DNA of 64,000 nt, from assembly GCA_014236755.1 (NCBI GenBank), contig JACCKY010000002.1, forward strand, positions 1-64,000, read 5' to 3'. This document shows, one piece after another, positions 15,773 through 23,362 of this stretch. Under the pieces are notes generated by a model. The model saw only the letters and a list, made by a program, of their open reading frames with translations. It did not search any database and had not been told where the DNA came from. Within the stretch, counting starts at the first letter, position 1. The number at the start of each line of letters is the position of its first letter. A program made the position numbers and the translations under genes. The stretch is from Candidatus Petromonas tenebris. Lineage in GTDB: Bacteria; Bacillota; Clostridia; Peptostreptococcales; Caminicellaceae.

Positions 15773-16345
15773 TTGAGTGTAATAGACCTAAGAAGGTATC
15801 GATTGATAATTTTACTTTTGATAATGCTTTTCTTTATTGGAGTCCTCTTTTATGGTTCACTATTGGTGGCAAAAACTCTATATCCTATAAAGCATCGCGT
15901 GTTGATAGAAAGATATGCAAAAGAGTATGATTTGGATCCAATGCTTATAGCAGCTATAATTAGAGTTGAAAGTAAGTTTAGAGAATATGCGGTTTCATCA
16001 AAGGGAGCAAAGGGCCTTATGCAGATATCAAGTATAACGGGAAAATGGGCTTCAGAAGAATTGGAGATACCAAATTATGAAGAAAAACTTTTGTTTAATC
16101 CAAATATAAATATAAAAATAGGATGCTGGTATTTGAGCAAGTTAAAAAAAGAATTTAATAATAATATGCTTCTTGTTTTAGCTGCCTATAACGGTGGGAG
16201 TGGAAATGTAAATAAATGGCTAAGTGACATCAGATACAGTGCTGACGGAACCACTTTGCAAGAAATTCCTTTTCCTGAAACAGAAGCATACGTTGAAAAA
16301 GTTGAAAAGAATTTTAAGATATATAAATTTTTATATAAAGAATGA
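15773..16345 (+). CDS. Membrane-anchored lytic transglycosylase (Slt family)
   Basis: 190 residues. Basic N-terminus and one membrane helix (about 11-33), then a goose-lysozyme-like SLT domain: catalytic E66 in IIRVESKF, AKGLMQIS, and AAYNGGSGNV. It cleaves the glycan backbone of peptidoglycan outside the membrane, producing anhydro ends. It is immediately downstream of coaE, a conserved polA-coaE-slt order. Length fits single-domain clostridial enzymes. Confidence 0.93.
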   Translation: MSVIDLRRYRLIILLLIMLFFIGVLFYGSLLVAKTLYPIKHRVLIERYAKEYDLDPMLIAAIIRVESKFREYAVSSKGAKGLMQISSITGKWASEELEIPNYEEKLLFNPNINIKIGCWYLSKLKKEFNNNMLLVLAAYNGGSGNVNKWLSDIRYSADGTTLQEIPFPETEAYVEKVEKNFKIYKFLYKE

Positions 16346-16365
16346 AAGTTTATTCCTAATAAATA

Positions 16366-16394
16366 TTGAATAATCTGGCAAATTTCGATATAAT
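16366..16394 (+). promoter_or_regulatory. Promoter of the nicotinate phosphoribosyltransferase gene
   Basis: TTGAAT (16366-16371), 17-bp spacer, TATAAT (16389-16394), about 55 bp before the gene start. Confidence 0.75.
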
Positions 16395-16448
16395 TAGTTT
16401 AAATTTTTGTACATAGAGCTATTCGAATTCTTAGAAAGGATTGGTCTA

Positions 16449-17486
16449 ATGAAACAAATGAAGAGTCTTGAGGATGTAAAAAAGTTCAAGATAAATGAAG
16501 ATAGGAAAATTCACTCTGCAACCCATGAAGAAATAATAAGTGGCGCTACTACTGATATCTATTTTCTGAGGACTCTTGATATTTTAAAGAAAATGGGTCT
16601 AGAGGATAAGGTTGTGACAGCAGAGATATTTCCAAGAAAACCTGGTATATTTGCAGGGATAGAAGAGGTAAAAAATATTTTAAAAAATAAAAACATTGAG
16701 ATGTGGGCATTGGATGAAGGAGATGAGTTTAATCCTAAGGATACGGTCATAAGAATCAGAGGATCCTATAGTGAATTTGGCATGTACGAAACAGTTATTC
16801 TAGGAGCTCTTGCAAGTGCATGTGGATGGGCTACTGCGGCCAGAGAGGTAAAAGAAGCATGTGGAGATAAAACCTTTCTTTGTTTCGGTGCAAGACATGT
16901 CCATCCATCGGTAGCTCCGGTGATGGAAAGGGCAGCTGTAATAGGGGGAGCTAGTGGTGCAAGCTGCATTTTGGCTGCTAAACTATTGAATATAGAACCA
17001 TCAGGAACTCTACCTCACGCAGCTATGCTCATAGCTGGAGATACAGCAGAGATAGCAAAGGTCTATGATGAGGTGATGCCTGAGTCACATAAAAGGATTA
17101 TACTGATCGATACATTTAAGGATGAAGTAGAAGAAAGTCTTAGGATGGCAAGTTTGTTAGGAGATAAACTCTATGGAATCAGGGTAGACACTCCGAGTGA
17201 AAGGGGAGGTGTAACCCCTGGACTAATTAAAGAACTAAGATGTAAACTTGACATGGCTGGATATGGGCACGTTAAGATTTTTGTATCTGGAGGTTTAACA
17301 CCAGAAAAGATAAGGGTTCTATCTGCAGCTGGAGCTGATTCCTTTGGTGTTGGAAGCTATATATCAGCAGCATCGCCTATTGATATGACAATGGATATTA
17401 AAGAGGTTGAAGGAAAACCTGTGGCAAAAAGAGGTAGAATACCTGGTTTAATAGACAACCCTAAATTAAAACCTGTAATCCTTTAA
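16449..17486 (+). CDS. pncB: Nicotinate phosphoribosyltransferase
   Basis: 345 residues from ATG 16449, eight bases after AAAGGA; longer in-frame starts lack a site. NAPRTase/NadC-like barrel: ATTDIYFLRTLDI near the N-terminus, the GARHVHPSVAP segment, KIFVSGGLTPEKI and GVGSYIS for phosphate binding. It converts nicotinate and PRPP to nicotinate mononucleotide in NAD salvage. It belongs to the short clostridial form rather than the 400-plus E. coli type, so the symbol is by function. Transcribed alone from its own promoter, with a terminator behind. Confidence 0.88.
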   Translation: MKQMKSLEDVKKFKINEDRKIHSATHEEIISGATTDIYFLRTLDILKKMGLEDKVVTAEIFPRKPGIFAGIEEVKNILKNKNIEMWALDEGDEFNPKDTVIRIRGSYSEFGMYETVILGALASACGWATAAREVKEACGDKTFLCFGARHVHPSVAPVMERAAVIGGASGASCILAAKLLNIEPSGTLPHAAMLIAGDTAEIAKVYDEVMPESHKRIILIDTFKDEVEESLRMASLLGDKLYGIRVDTPSERGGVTPGLIKELRCKLDMAGYGHVKIFVSGGLTPEKIRVLSAAGADSFGVGSYISAASPIDMTMDIKEVEGKPVAKRGRIPGLIDNPKLKPVIL

Positions 17487-17489
17487 AGA

Positions 17490-17526
17490 AAAAATTGTGT
17501 CAGCTGAATTTGCTGACACAATTTTT
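17490..17526. terminator. Terminator of pncB
   Basis: AAAAATTGTGTCAGC (17490-17504) / GCTGACACAATTTTT (17512-17526), a perfect 15-bp stem. Confidence 0.92.
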
Positions 17527-17537
17527 GTACAAAAAAG

Positions 17538-17566
17538 TTGACAAATTTCTAAAAAGATTATATAAT
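17538..17566 (+). promoter_or_regulatory. Promoter of tRNA-Leu(GAG)
   Basis: TTGACA (17538-17543), 17-bp spacer, TATAAT (17561-17566): perfect hexamers, 32 bp before the tRNA. Confidence 0.85.
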
Positions 17567-17598
17567 GTATTTTGTAACAAAAAATAATATGATAATAT

Positions 17599-17684
17599 GC
17601 GGATGTGGCGGAATCGGCAGACGCGCTATCTTGAGGGGGTAGTGAGCAACGCTCGTATGGGTTCAAATCCCATCATCCGCACCA
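17599..17684 (+). tRNA. tRNA-Leu (anticodon GAG)
   Basis: 86 nt with encoded CCA. Acceptor GCGGATG/CATCCGC, D-loop AATCGGCAGACG, anticodon arm CTATCTTGAGGGGGTAG with anticodon GAG, long variable arm and T-arm GGGTTCAAATCCC. It reads CUC/CUU, matching the CUU specifier proposed for the leuS T-box. Confidence 0.95.
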
Positions 17685-17689
17685 ATTAA

Positions 17690-17885
17690 TTAATTTCTGA
17701 AATATTCGTCAAGCTCATATTTTGAACCTACATTATAAAAGAGGGAGTTCAATATTTAGGTGTGAATATGTACTTTCAATTGAAACTTATACAAGATATG
17801 GAAAGCGATAGAAGCATCTGTGAGGACACCCACCTATCGAGACGGATAGGTGTCAAAATTTGAGCAGCGGTATTTTGGATACTAT
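17690..17885 (+). ncRNA. ssrS: Probable 6S RNA
   Basis: Gene-free segment right after tRNA-Leu with a long interrupted duplex. GCTCATATTTTGA (17713-17725) pairs with TCAAAATTTGAGC (17853-17865, one mismatch), and AAATA (17700-17704) pairs with TATTT (17871-17875). The 5' strand (TTTCTGAAATATTCGTCAAG) resembles the 5' end of known 6S RNAs (AUGUUCGCAAGC), and GCGGTATTTTGG the 3' end. An internal hairpin CACCTATC/GATAGGTG (17831-17852) fits the 3' central-bubble hairpin. 6S RNA mimics open promoter DNA and binds sigma-A holoenzyme. Ends are approximate. Confidence 0.7.
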
Positions 17886-17895
17886 TTGAATAATT

Positions 17896-17935
17896 ATTAA
17901 ACTGCCTATCAATAGGTAGTTTAATTTTTTTTTGA
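17896..17935 (+). terminator. Terminator of the tRNA/6S segment
   Basis: ATTAAACTGCCTAT (17896-17909) pairs with ATAGGTAGTTTAAT (17912-17925), one G-U, then eight or more T. Confidence 0.88.
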
Positions 17936-17954
17936 GAAAAACATTAACCTTTAA

Positions 17955-18104
17955 AAATATGAAGAAATTAAAAAAGCTAAGGCGCTGGGTTTAATCAAGG
18001 GAGATAGGGCAGGAAACTTTAACCCTGAAGAGTACTTAACTAGAGAACGGAGAGTGCCTTTGATCATGAGACTATATGAACTTCTCAAAAAAGACAAAAA
18101 ATAA
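17955..18104 (+). pseudogene. SLH-domain remnant
   Basis: An open segment without a start codon (a stop at 17952-17954 precedes it) reads YEEIKKAKALGLIKGDRAG then NFNPEEYLTRERRVPLIM, the core of an S-layer homology repeat with its usual [GD]-x-x-x-NFxPxxxLTR pattern. SLH repeats anchor exported proteins to secondary cell-wall polymer. Only the last part of one repeat remains, so this is the 3' fossil of a deleted surface-protein gene. Confidence 0.65.
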
Positions 18105-18112
18105 AAAACATA

Positions 18113-18141
18113 TTGAATTTTCAGCTGAAAGATTGTATAAT
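18113..18141 (+). promoter_or_regulatory. Promoter of the 43-residue ORF
   Basis: TTGAAT (18113-18118), 17-bp spacer, TATAAT (18136-18141), about 44 bp upstream of the small ORF. Confidence 0.7.
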
Positions 18142-18184
18142 ACAAAAAACAGAATATTCAGAATAATGGAAGGAGAAATTATCA

Positions 18185-18316
18185 ATGAAAAAAAATGGTT
18201 TTCTAGAAGAACTTGAAAAATTAAAGCTTATATATGAAAAATTAGATGAAGAAAATAAAGGGAAATTAGAAGAAACCATTCAGATGGTCTTAACAAAATT
18301 TAAAGAAAGAATATGA
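18185..18316 (+). CDS. 43-residue helical protein
   Basis: ATG 18185 follows AAGGAG by 10 bp. The product is MKKNGFLEELEKLKLIYEKL followed by a charged tail ending LTKFKERI. It is highly charged and predicted fully alpha-helical/coiled-coil, with no signal peptide. It has its own consensus-like promoter and terminator, which argues for a real expressed gene rather than chance. Function unknown; a small regulator or adaptor is possible. Confidence 0.6.
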   Translation: MKKNGFLEELEKLKLIYEKLDEENKGKLEETIQMVLTKFKERI

Positions 18317-18322
18317 TCAAAA

Positions 18323-18366
18323 AAACCATGATCTAAAATAGTTAGAAATCATGGTTTATTTTTTTG
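18323..18366 (+). terminator. Terminator of the small ORF
   Basis: AAACCATGAT (18323-18332) / ATCATGGTTT (18348-18357), then ATTTTTTT. Confidence 0.85.
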
Positions 18367-18526
18367 CATAATTTTAAACTTTTTCATATTTAGTAGAAAA
18401 AATCACCGATGAAAAGAATATTATACAGTTATGTAAATATATTCACCTTCGTATTTAATTTATTATCACATATAATATGTTATAATATATTTATTAAAAA
18501 GTTTTATTTACGTAAGGGGGGCCTTG

Positions 18527-19441
18527 ATGAGACGAAATAGGACAAAATCTAGAAAAAAAAATAAGTCTAACAACATACTTGTTATTTTAGCATTTATTAT
18601 TTTACTACCTGCTGTATCTATTTCTATAGGTTATTTTGGTGTTAAATACTTTATAGTTCCAAAATTTCTCTCAACAAATACATATGTAGAAAATAAGAAA
18701 GAAAACAAAGTTGGAGGTCAAGGGAATGAAGATAGTGAAAGCAGGATAGAAGAAAATACACAGCAAAGTAATGGTGGTCAAGAAAAAGCTCAAACAAATG
18801 TAAATAAACAGGCTGAAAAAAAACCGTATACATTTGAGCTGCCGCCACTAAGTATTCTTAACATACAGGTAGGGAGTTTTAGTGATATGGACTATGCCCA
18901 GGCCCAAATTAAGCAGTTAAACGATAAGGGGCTAGAAGGTTATGTTGTAAAATCCAATGATAAATATAAGGTTATGGTTATGTCATTTTTAGATAGACAA
19001 AATGCTGAGAAATACAGTGAAAAGATTAGAGAGTACTATTCAGATGCATTTATTTCACCGATAAACATACCTGTAAGAAGTATATCCTATGGAGAAAGTG
19101 ATAAAGCATATGCTGAAGCTGCGTCTAAAGGAATAAATAATCTGATGAAGTTTTATAAAAGCTATTCAGATTTTTTATTAGAAAACGATTTAGCCAAGAT
19201 TGACTCAAGAAAACTAAATGAATTTATAGATAGTGAAGTAAAAAAACTCGATGCCATTAAAGATGCTATTTCCAAAATTAGTCCATCCGATGACTTTTCC
19301 AAATTCAACAAAAACCTTACTATCATAGTTGAAAATTCAAGGACTGAGCTTGAAACTTTAAAGAAATCTGGTATATCAAAAAAAGAAACATTGTGGGAAA
19401 TCTACATGGAAAGCTTGAATAGTTATGCTGATATAATATAA
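18527..19441 (+). CDS. SPOR-domain membrane protein
   Basis: 304 residues from ATG 18527 (AAGGGGGG upstream). Basic N-terminus, one membrane helix (about 17-40), a low-complexity charged linker, then a SPOR domain (about 105-185: ILNIQVGSFSDMDYAQAQ, LEGYVVKSNDKYKVMV). The last 100 residues are helical. SPOR domains bind denuded glycan strands at division or spore septa. It stands upstream of the redox-signalling cassette on the same strand, 25 bp from it, but is functionally a cell-envelope gene. Confidence 0.88.
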   Translation: MRRNRTKSRKKNKSNNILVILAFIILLPAVSISIGYFGVKYFIVPKFLSTNTYVENKKENKVGGQGNEDSESRIEENTQQSNGGQEKAQTNVNKQAEKKPYTFELPPLSILNIQVGSFSDMDYAQAQIKQLNDKGLEGYVVKSNDKYKVMVMSFLDRQNAEKYSEKIREYYSDAFISPINIPVRSISYGESDKAYAEAASKGINNLMKFYKSYSDFLLENDLAKIDSRKLNEFIDSEVKKLDAIKDAISKISPSDDFSKFNKNLTIIVENSRTELETLKKSGISKKETLWEIYMESLNSYADII

Positions 19442-19466
19442 TTGAAAATTAGGGGGAACGGCATAA

Positions 19467-19829
19467 ATGTTAATAAAGGACATTAAAGAATTATTAGATG
19501 CTGAATTTTTGGCAGGATATGAATACGCTGAACGTGAGGTAAATGCTGCGTTTGGATGTGATTTAATGAGTGATGTTTTAGCCTTTGTGGATGATAAAGT
19601 AGTCCTCTTAACAGGGCTTACAAATCCACAAGTTATTAGAACCGCTGAAATGCTAGATTTAAATGCTATAGTATTTGTGAGGGGGAAAATTCCACCTAAA
19701 GAAGTTATAGATTTGGCAAATGAGATGAAAATTGTCCTTTTAGCCACTAATCACACCCTCTATACAGCATGTGGTATTTTATTTAGTAATGGACTTAAAG
19801 GTATAACTATTGGAGGAGTTGAAGGCTAA
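19467..19829 (+). CDS. DRTGG-domain protein, first copy
   Basis: 120 residues, ATG 19467. Looks like a stand-alone DRTGG-type domain, as found attached to phosphotransacetylase and CBS proteins: LLDAEFLAGYEYAEREVNAA, LTGLTNPQVIRTAEMLDLN, VFVRGKIPPKEVIDLA. These are presumed ligand-sensing modules; the ligand is unknown. It heads a six-gene string with HATPase, hydrogenase-like, DRTGG, PHP and HATPase genes, and its stop is one base from the next ATG. Confidence 0.78.
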   Translation: MLIKDIKELLDAEFLAGYEYAEREVNAAFGCDLMSDVLAFVDDKVVLLTGLTNPQVIRTAEMLDLNAIVFVRGKIPPKEVIDLANEMKIVLLATNHTLYTACGILFSNGLKGITIGGVEG

Positions 19830-19830
19830 C

Positions 19831-20268
19831 ATGGATTCAAATAAAAATAATATAGGCATTAAGCTAGAATATGAAGTAAAGAAGGATGATTTTACTAGGG
19901 CAGGAGAAGCATCCAGTAATATAAAAAAAGTTCTTAGACAACTTGGAATAGATTCAGATGTGATAAGGAGGACAGCAATTGCAACTTATGAAGCTGAAAT
20001 AAATATAGTTATCCATTCAGAAGGTGGAACTATAACCGTTTATATAAAACCAGACAGAATTGAAATGATAGCAGAAGATAGTGGACCAGGTATTGAAGAT
20101 GTAAGACTTGCAATGCAGGAAGGATTTTCAACGGCATCAAATAAGATAAGGGAGCTTGGATTTGGAGCAGGAATGGGATTGCCTAATATGAAAAAATATA
20201 CTGATGAATTTTACATTGATTCTCAGAAGGGTGGAAGTACTACTGTAAAAATGACAATATATATATAA
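19831..20268 (+). CDS. HATPase (RsbW/SpoIIAB-like anti-sigma kinase fold)
   Basis: 145 residues from ATG 19831. A minimal GHKL ATPase: ATYEAEINIVIHSEGG (N-box), IAEDSGPGIED (G1), FGAGMGLPNMKKY (G2). It has no histidine-kinase dimerisation domain, so it resembles anti-sigma or switch kinases of the RsbW/RsbT kind. Genetic linkage with the hydrogenase-like sensor suggests it transmits a redox signal by protein phosphorylation; the target is unknown. Confidence 0.85.
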   Translation: MDSNKNNIGIKLEYEVKKDDFTRAGEASSNIKKVLRQLGIDSDVIRRTAIATYEAEINIVIHSEGGTITVYIKPDRIEMIAEDSGPGIEDVRLAMQEGFSTASNKIRELGFGAGMGLPNMKKYTDEFYIDSQKGGSTTVKMTIYI

Positions 20269-20282
20269 TTGGGGGAAAATTC

Positions 20283-21548
20283 ATGAAAAATTATTGGCAC
20301 TCTGTTACTTTGGAAAGTGAACTCTGTAATGGGTGTACTAACTGTTTGAGAAGATGTCCTACTGAGGCTATTAGAATTAGAAATGGCAAAGCGAAAATTA
20401 TTAAGGAAAGGTGCATTGATTGTGGTGAATGTATTAGAGTATGTCCATATCATGCTAAAAAAGCCCTAGCTAATGATTTAAGTATTCTAAATAATTACAA
20501 ATATAAAATTGCCTTGGTTTCCCTTCCATTATACGGTCAGTTTTGTCTAGAAAAGGATATAAATAAGGTTTTTAACTGTTTTTATGACATTGACTTCGAT
20601 TTTGTATATGATGTAGCTTATGCTGCAGATATATTAACAGTACTTCAGAAAGACCTTGTGAAAAGTAGTGAGATTCCAAAGCCATTGATAGCAACATTGT
20701 GTCCAGCAATAACTAGACTTATACAGATTCGATTTCCTTCTTTAATTGATCATATAATTCCCTTTGAATCTCCTATGGAGATAACAGCTAGAATGGCTAA
20801 AAGAGAGGTTGCTGAAAAGCTGGGAGTTAGCATGGATGAAATCGGAGCATTTTATATTGCTCAATGTCCTGCTAAAATAACAAGTATTAATAAACCTCTT
20901 GGAATAAAAAAATCCTATGTTGATGGAGCTATTCCCATATCTAAACTCTACTCTAAGCTACTCAAAATATATAAAGAGATCGATAACACGAAAAAAATAC
21001 AGAAAGCATCAGGTAAGGGGATTGGTTGGGCTAGAGTAGGTGGACAAAGTTTTGCTATAGGCATAGATAACTACTTGGCTGTTGACGGTATAGAAAACGT
21101 TATCAAGGTATTGGAGGAAATAGAACTTGGCAAACTGAATAATATTGACTTTTTTGAAGGATATGCCTGCATAACAGGTTGTGTTGGGGGACCATTAAAT
21201 GTTGAGAACCCATTTATTGCTAAAAGTAGAATTAGAAAGATAGCAAGTTCTTTTGGTGATTCAGAGGTAGATAAAAAAGAAGCCTATAGGATGCTGGAGG
21301 AAGGAAAGATAGGATTAACAGAAAAAATTAAACCATTAAGTATTTTAAAACTGGATTCAAATATACAAAGAGCAATAGAAAAGATGGAATTTTTAGAAAA
21401 AATTTACAAAAAACTTCCCGGTATTGATTGTGGTTCCTGCGGAGCACCAACTTGTCATGCTATGGCAGAGGATGTTGTAAGAGGAAAGGCTTCAATAGAT
21501 GACTGTGTTATAAAACAGAGGAAAAAAATATCAGGTAGCAGGGGGTAG
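20283..21548 (+). CDS. HsfB-like [FeFe]-hydrogenase relative, putative redox sensor
   Basis: 421 residues. Two ferredoxin-type clusters near the N-terminus (CNGCTNCLRRCP, CIDCGECIRVCP), then a Fe-only-hydrogenase C-terminal-like domain. The three H-cluster signatures are altered: TLCPA instead of TSCCPxW, AQCPAK instead of MPCxxKxxE, YACITGCVGGP instead of MACxxGCxxGGG. The four ligand cysteines are kept. The C-terminus adds a CGSCGAPTCHAMAED cluster domain as in RnfB-like proteins. Catalytic hydrogenase is unlikely; a sensory role is inferred from family and from the flanking kinase-fold genes. Confidence 0.85.
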   Translation: MKNYWHSVTLESELCNGCTNCLRRCPTEAIRIRNGKAKIIKERCIDCGECIRVCPYHAKKALANDLSILNNYKYKIALVSLPLYGQFCLEKDINKVFNCFYDIDFDFVYDVAYAADILTVLQKDLVKSSEIPKPLIATLCPAITRLIQIRFPSLIDHIIPFESPMEITARMAKREVAEKLGVSMDEIGAFYIAQCPAKITSINKPLGIKKSYVDGAIPISKLYSKLLKIYKEIDNTKKIQKASGKGIGWARVGGQSFAIGIDNYLAVDGIENVIKVLEEIELGKLNNIDFFEGYACITGCVGGPLNVENPFIAKSRIRKIASSFGDSEVDKKEAYRMLEEGKIGLTEKIKPLSILKLDSNIQRAIEKMEFLEKIYKKLPGIDCGSCGAPTCHAMAEDVVRGKASIDDCVIKQRKKISGSRG

Positions 21549-21552
21549 TATA

Positions 21553-21888
21553 ATGATAGTAAAGGATTTGGTAGAGAAATTTAATTTTAAGCTTTTAACA
21601 GAGAGGGATGGTCTTGAAAAAAGTGTAGACGGGGTTTACTGTTGTGACTTGCTTAGCTGGGTGATGTCCCATGCTAAAAATAACGATGCGTGGATTACTG
21701 TTCAAACCCATGTAAATGTTGTAGCAGTTGCTTCCCTTTTAAATCTTTCATGTGTAATAATTCCTGAGTCAATTGAAGTTGATGAAGATACGATAGCAAA
21801 GGCAAAGAAAGAAGGGATTCCAATACTTTCAACAGACTTAAATGCATATGGAATATTTTCGAAGTTTTATGAAGCTGGGATGAGGTAA
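21553..21888 (+). CDS. DRTGG-like protein, second copy
   Basis: 111 residues from ATG 21553, four bases after the hydrogenase-like gene. Related to the 19467 protein: LKLLTERDGLEKSVDGVYCC-type N-terminus, central ITVQTHVNVVAVASLLNLSC and C-terminal LSTDLNAYGIFSKFYEAG. The pair may form a heterodimer or bind the same ligand; this is inference. Its stop directly abuts the PHP gene start. Confidence 0.72.
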   Translation: MIVKDLVEKFNFKLLTERDGLEKSVDGVYCCDLLSWVMSHAKNNDAWITVQTHVNVVAVASLLNLSCVIIPESIEVDEDTIAKAKKEGIPILSTDLNAYGIFSKFYEAGMR

Positions 21889-22608
21889 ATGAATCTCTAC
21901 TATGATTTTCACATCCATACTGCTCTTTCTCCATGTGGAGATAGGGATATGACTCCAAACAACATAGTAAATATGGCTACCATAAAAGGTCTTGACGCCA
22001 TCGCAATAACTGACCACAATACAGTTCGAAATTGTCTGCCCTGTGTGGAAGTAGCAAAGAAAACGGATTTAACTGTTATTCCAGGTATGGAAATACAAAC
22101 CAAGGAAGAAGTTCATTTACTATGCATGTTTAGAAATATTGAAACAGCTATTTTATTTGAAAAAGCAATAGATAGTCATATGATTAAATTACAAAATAAT
22201 CCGAAGTTTTTCGGTAAGCAGCTAATCTTTGATAAGTATGATAATGTGATAGGTGAAGAAAAAAGACTACTTTCTTCATCAGTAAATATGAGTATAAATG
22301 AAGTTTTTCATACTCTTTCTGATATGGGTGGTATAGTTATACCGGCCCATATAGATAAAAAGGCATATAGCATAATTTCAAACTTAGGTTTTATGCCTAT
22401 GGATTTAGGAATAACTACTGTTGAATTTTCAAAGGGGTGTAATAAAGAAAAATTTATAAAAAGTAATAATTATATTAAAAAATATAGAATCATTAGAAAT
22501 TCTGATGCCCACTATTTAGGAGATATTTCTGAAAGAACCAACTATTTAAATGTTAAGAAAAAAGATATACATGAAATTTTTAAGGTTTTAAGCTCACAAG
22601 TCATATAA
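21889..22608 (+). CDS. PHP-domain phosphoesterase
   Basis: 239 residues. Metal-site motifs of the PHP family: DFHIHTALSPCGD, AITDHN, GMEIQTKEEVH, VIPAHID and RNSDAHYLGDI. Members are metal-dependent phosphoesterases or nucleases (YciV/TrpH-like); the substrate here is unknown. Locked into the cassette, so it could make or degrade a signalling nucleotide or reset phosphorylation, as inference. Confidence 0.88.
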   Translation: MNLYYDFHIHTALSPCGDRDMTPNNIVNMATIKGLDAIAITDHNTVRNCLPCVEVAKKTDLTVIPGMEIQTKEEVHLLCMFRNIETAILFEKAIDSHMIKLQNNPKFFGKQLIFDKYDNVIGEEKRLLSSSVNMSINEVFHTLSDMGGIVIPAHIDKKAYSIISNLGFMPMDLGITTVEFSKGCNKEKFIKSNNYIKKYRIIRNSDAHYLGDISERTNYLNVKKKDIHEIFKVLSSQVI

Positions 22609-22630
22609 ATAGGCTGGAAAGGTTGAAAAT

Positions 22631-23173
22631 ATGAAAGAATTGTCTATGCATATATTAGATATAGCTCAAAATTCTATAGCTGCTAAAGCATCATTGATTG
22701 AAATAGAGGTAATAGAAGATTTAAAAAAAGATAAACTTACTATAACAATCAAAGACAATGGCAAAGGGATGAATAAAGAACTGTTAAAAAAAGTGACAGA
22801 TCCTTTTTTTACAAGTCGTACCACACGAAAGGTTGGTTTGGGTATCCCCATGTTTAAGGCTGCAGCTGAGGCATGTGATGGCAGCTTTAGAGTATCTTCA
22901 AGTCCAGGTGTGGGTACATGTGTAGAAGCAGTTTTTAAGCACAGCCATATCGATAGAGCTCCTTTAGGAAATATGGTTGATACAATAGTAACCCTTTTGA
23001 TTTCTGATCCCAAAATAGATTTTATATATAGACATTACAAAAATGGACAAAAATATACTTTAAATACTATAGAAATAAAGAATGTGCTTAGAGAAGTACC
23101 AATAAACAACATGGAAGTAATAGAGTGGATAAAAAATAATATAAAACAAGGATTAGAAGATTTAGAATCTTGA
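22631..23173 (+). CDS. HATPase-domain protein, second copy
   Basis: 180 residues from ATG 22631. Starts with ELSMHILDIAQNSIAA (N-box region), then IKDNGKGM (G1), TTRKVGLGIPMFKAAAEACD (G2) and a C-terminal extension of about 70 residues. Histidine-kinase-like ATP fold without H-box. Last gene of the cassette; the 190-bp gap to rnfC contains a TTGACA-like element but no clear terminator, so partial read-through into rnf is possible. Confidence 0.82.
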   Translation: MKELSMHILDIAQNSIAAKASLIEIEVIEDLKKDKLTITIKDNGKGMNKELLKKVTDPFFTSRTTRKVGLGIPMFKAAAEACDGSFRVSSSPGVGTCVEAVFKHSHIDRAPLGNMVDTIVTLLISDPKIDFIYRHYKNGQKYTLNTIEIKNVLREVPINNMEVIEWIKNNIKQGLEDLES

Positions 23174-23362
23174 AAAATTGTTACTTCCTTCACAATGATT
23201 GACAATAAATAATAATCAATGTACCATATAGTAGTGGGCCTTCGATTTTTATTAATGATTTAAAATTTTTTAATATAAGGATTATACTGTATACAGCATA
23301 ATGTTCAAGAAGGTTTTTCGACAATATTCTACACTTTATATTAAAAAAAGGGGTGAAGTTAA

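Noticed and set aside
23174-23362. Possible third copy of the long-inverted-repeat element before rnfC
   Set aside because: ACTTCCTTC and GAAGG motifs are present but the arms do not pair and the core is missing.
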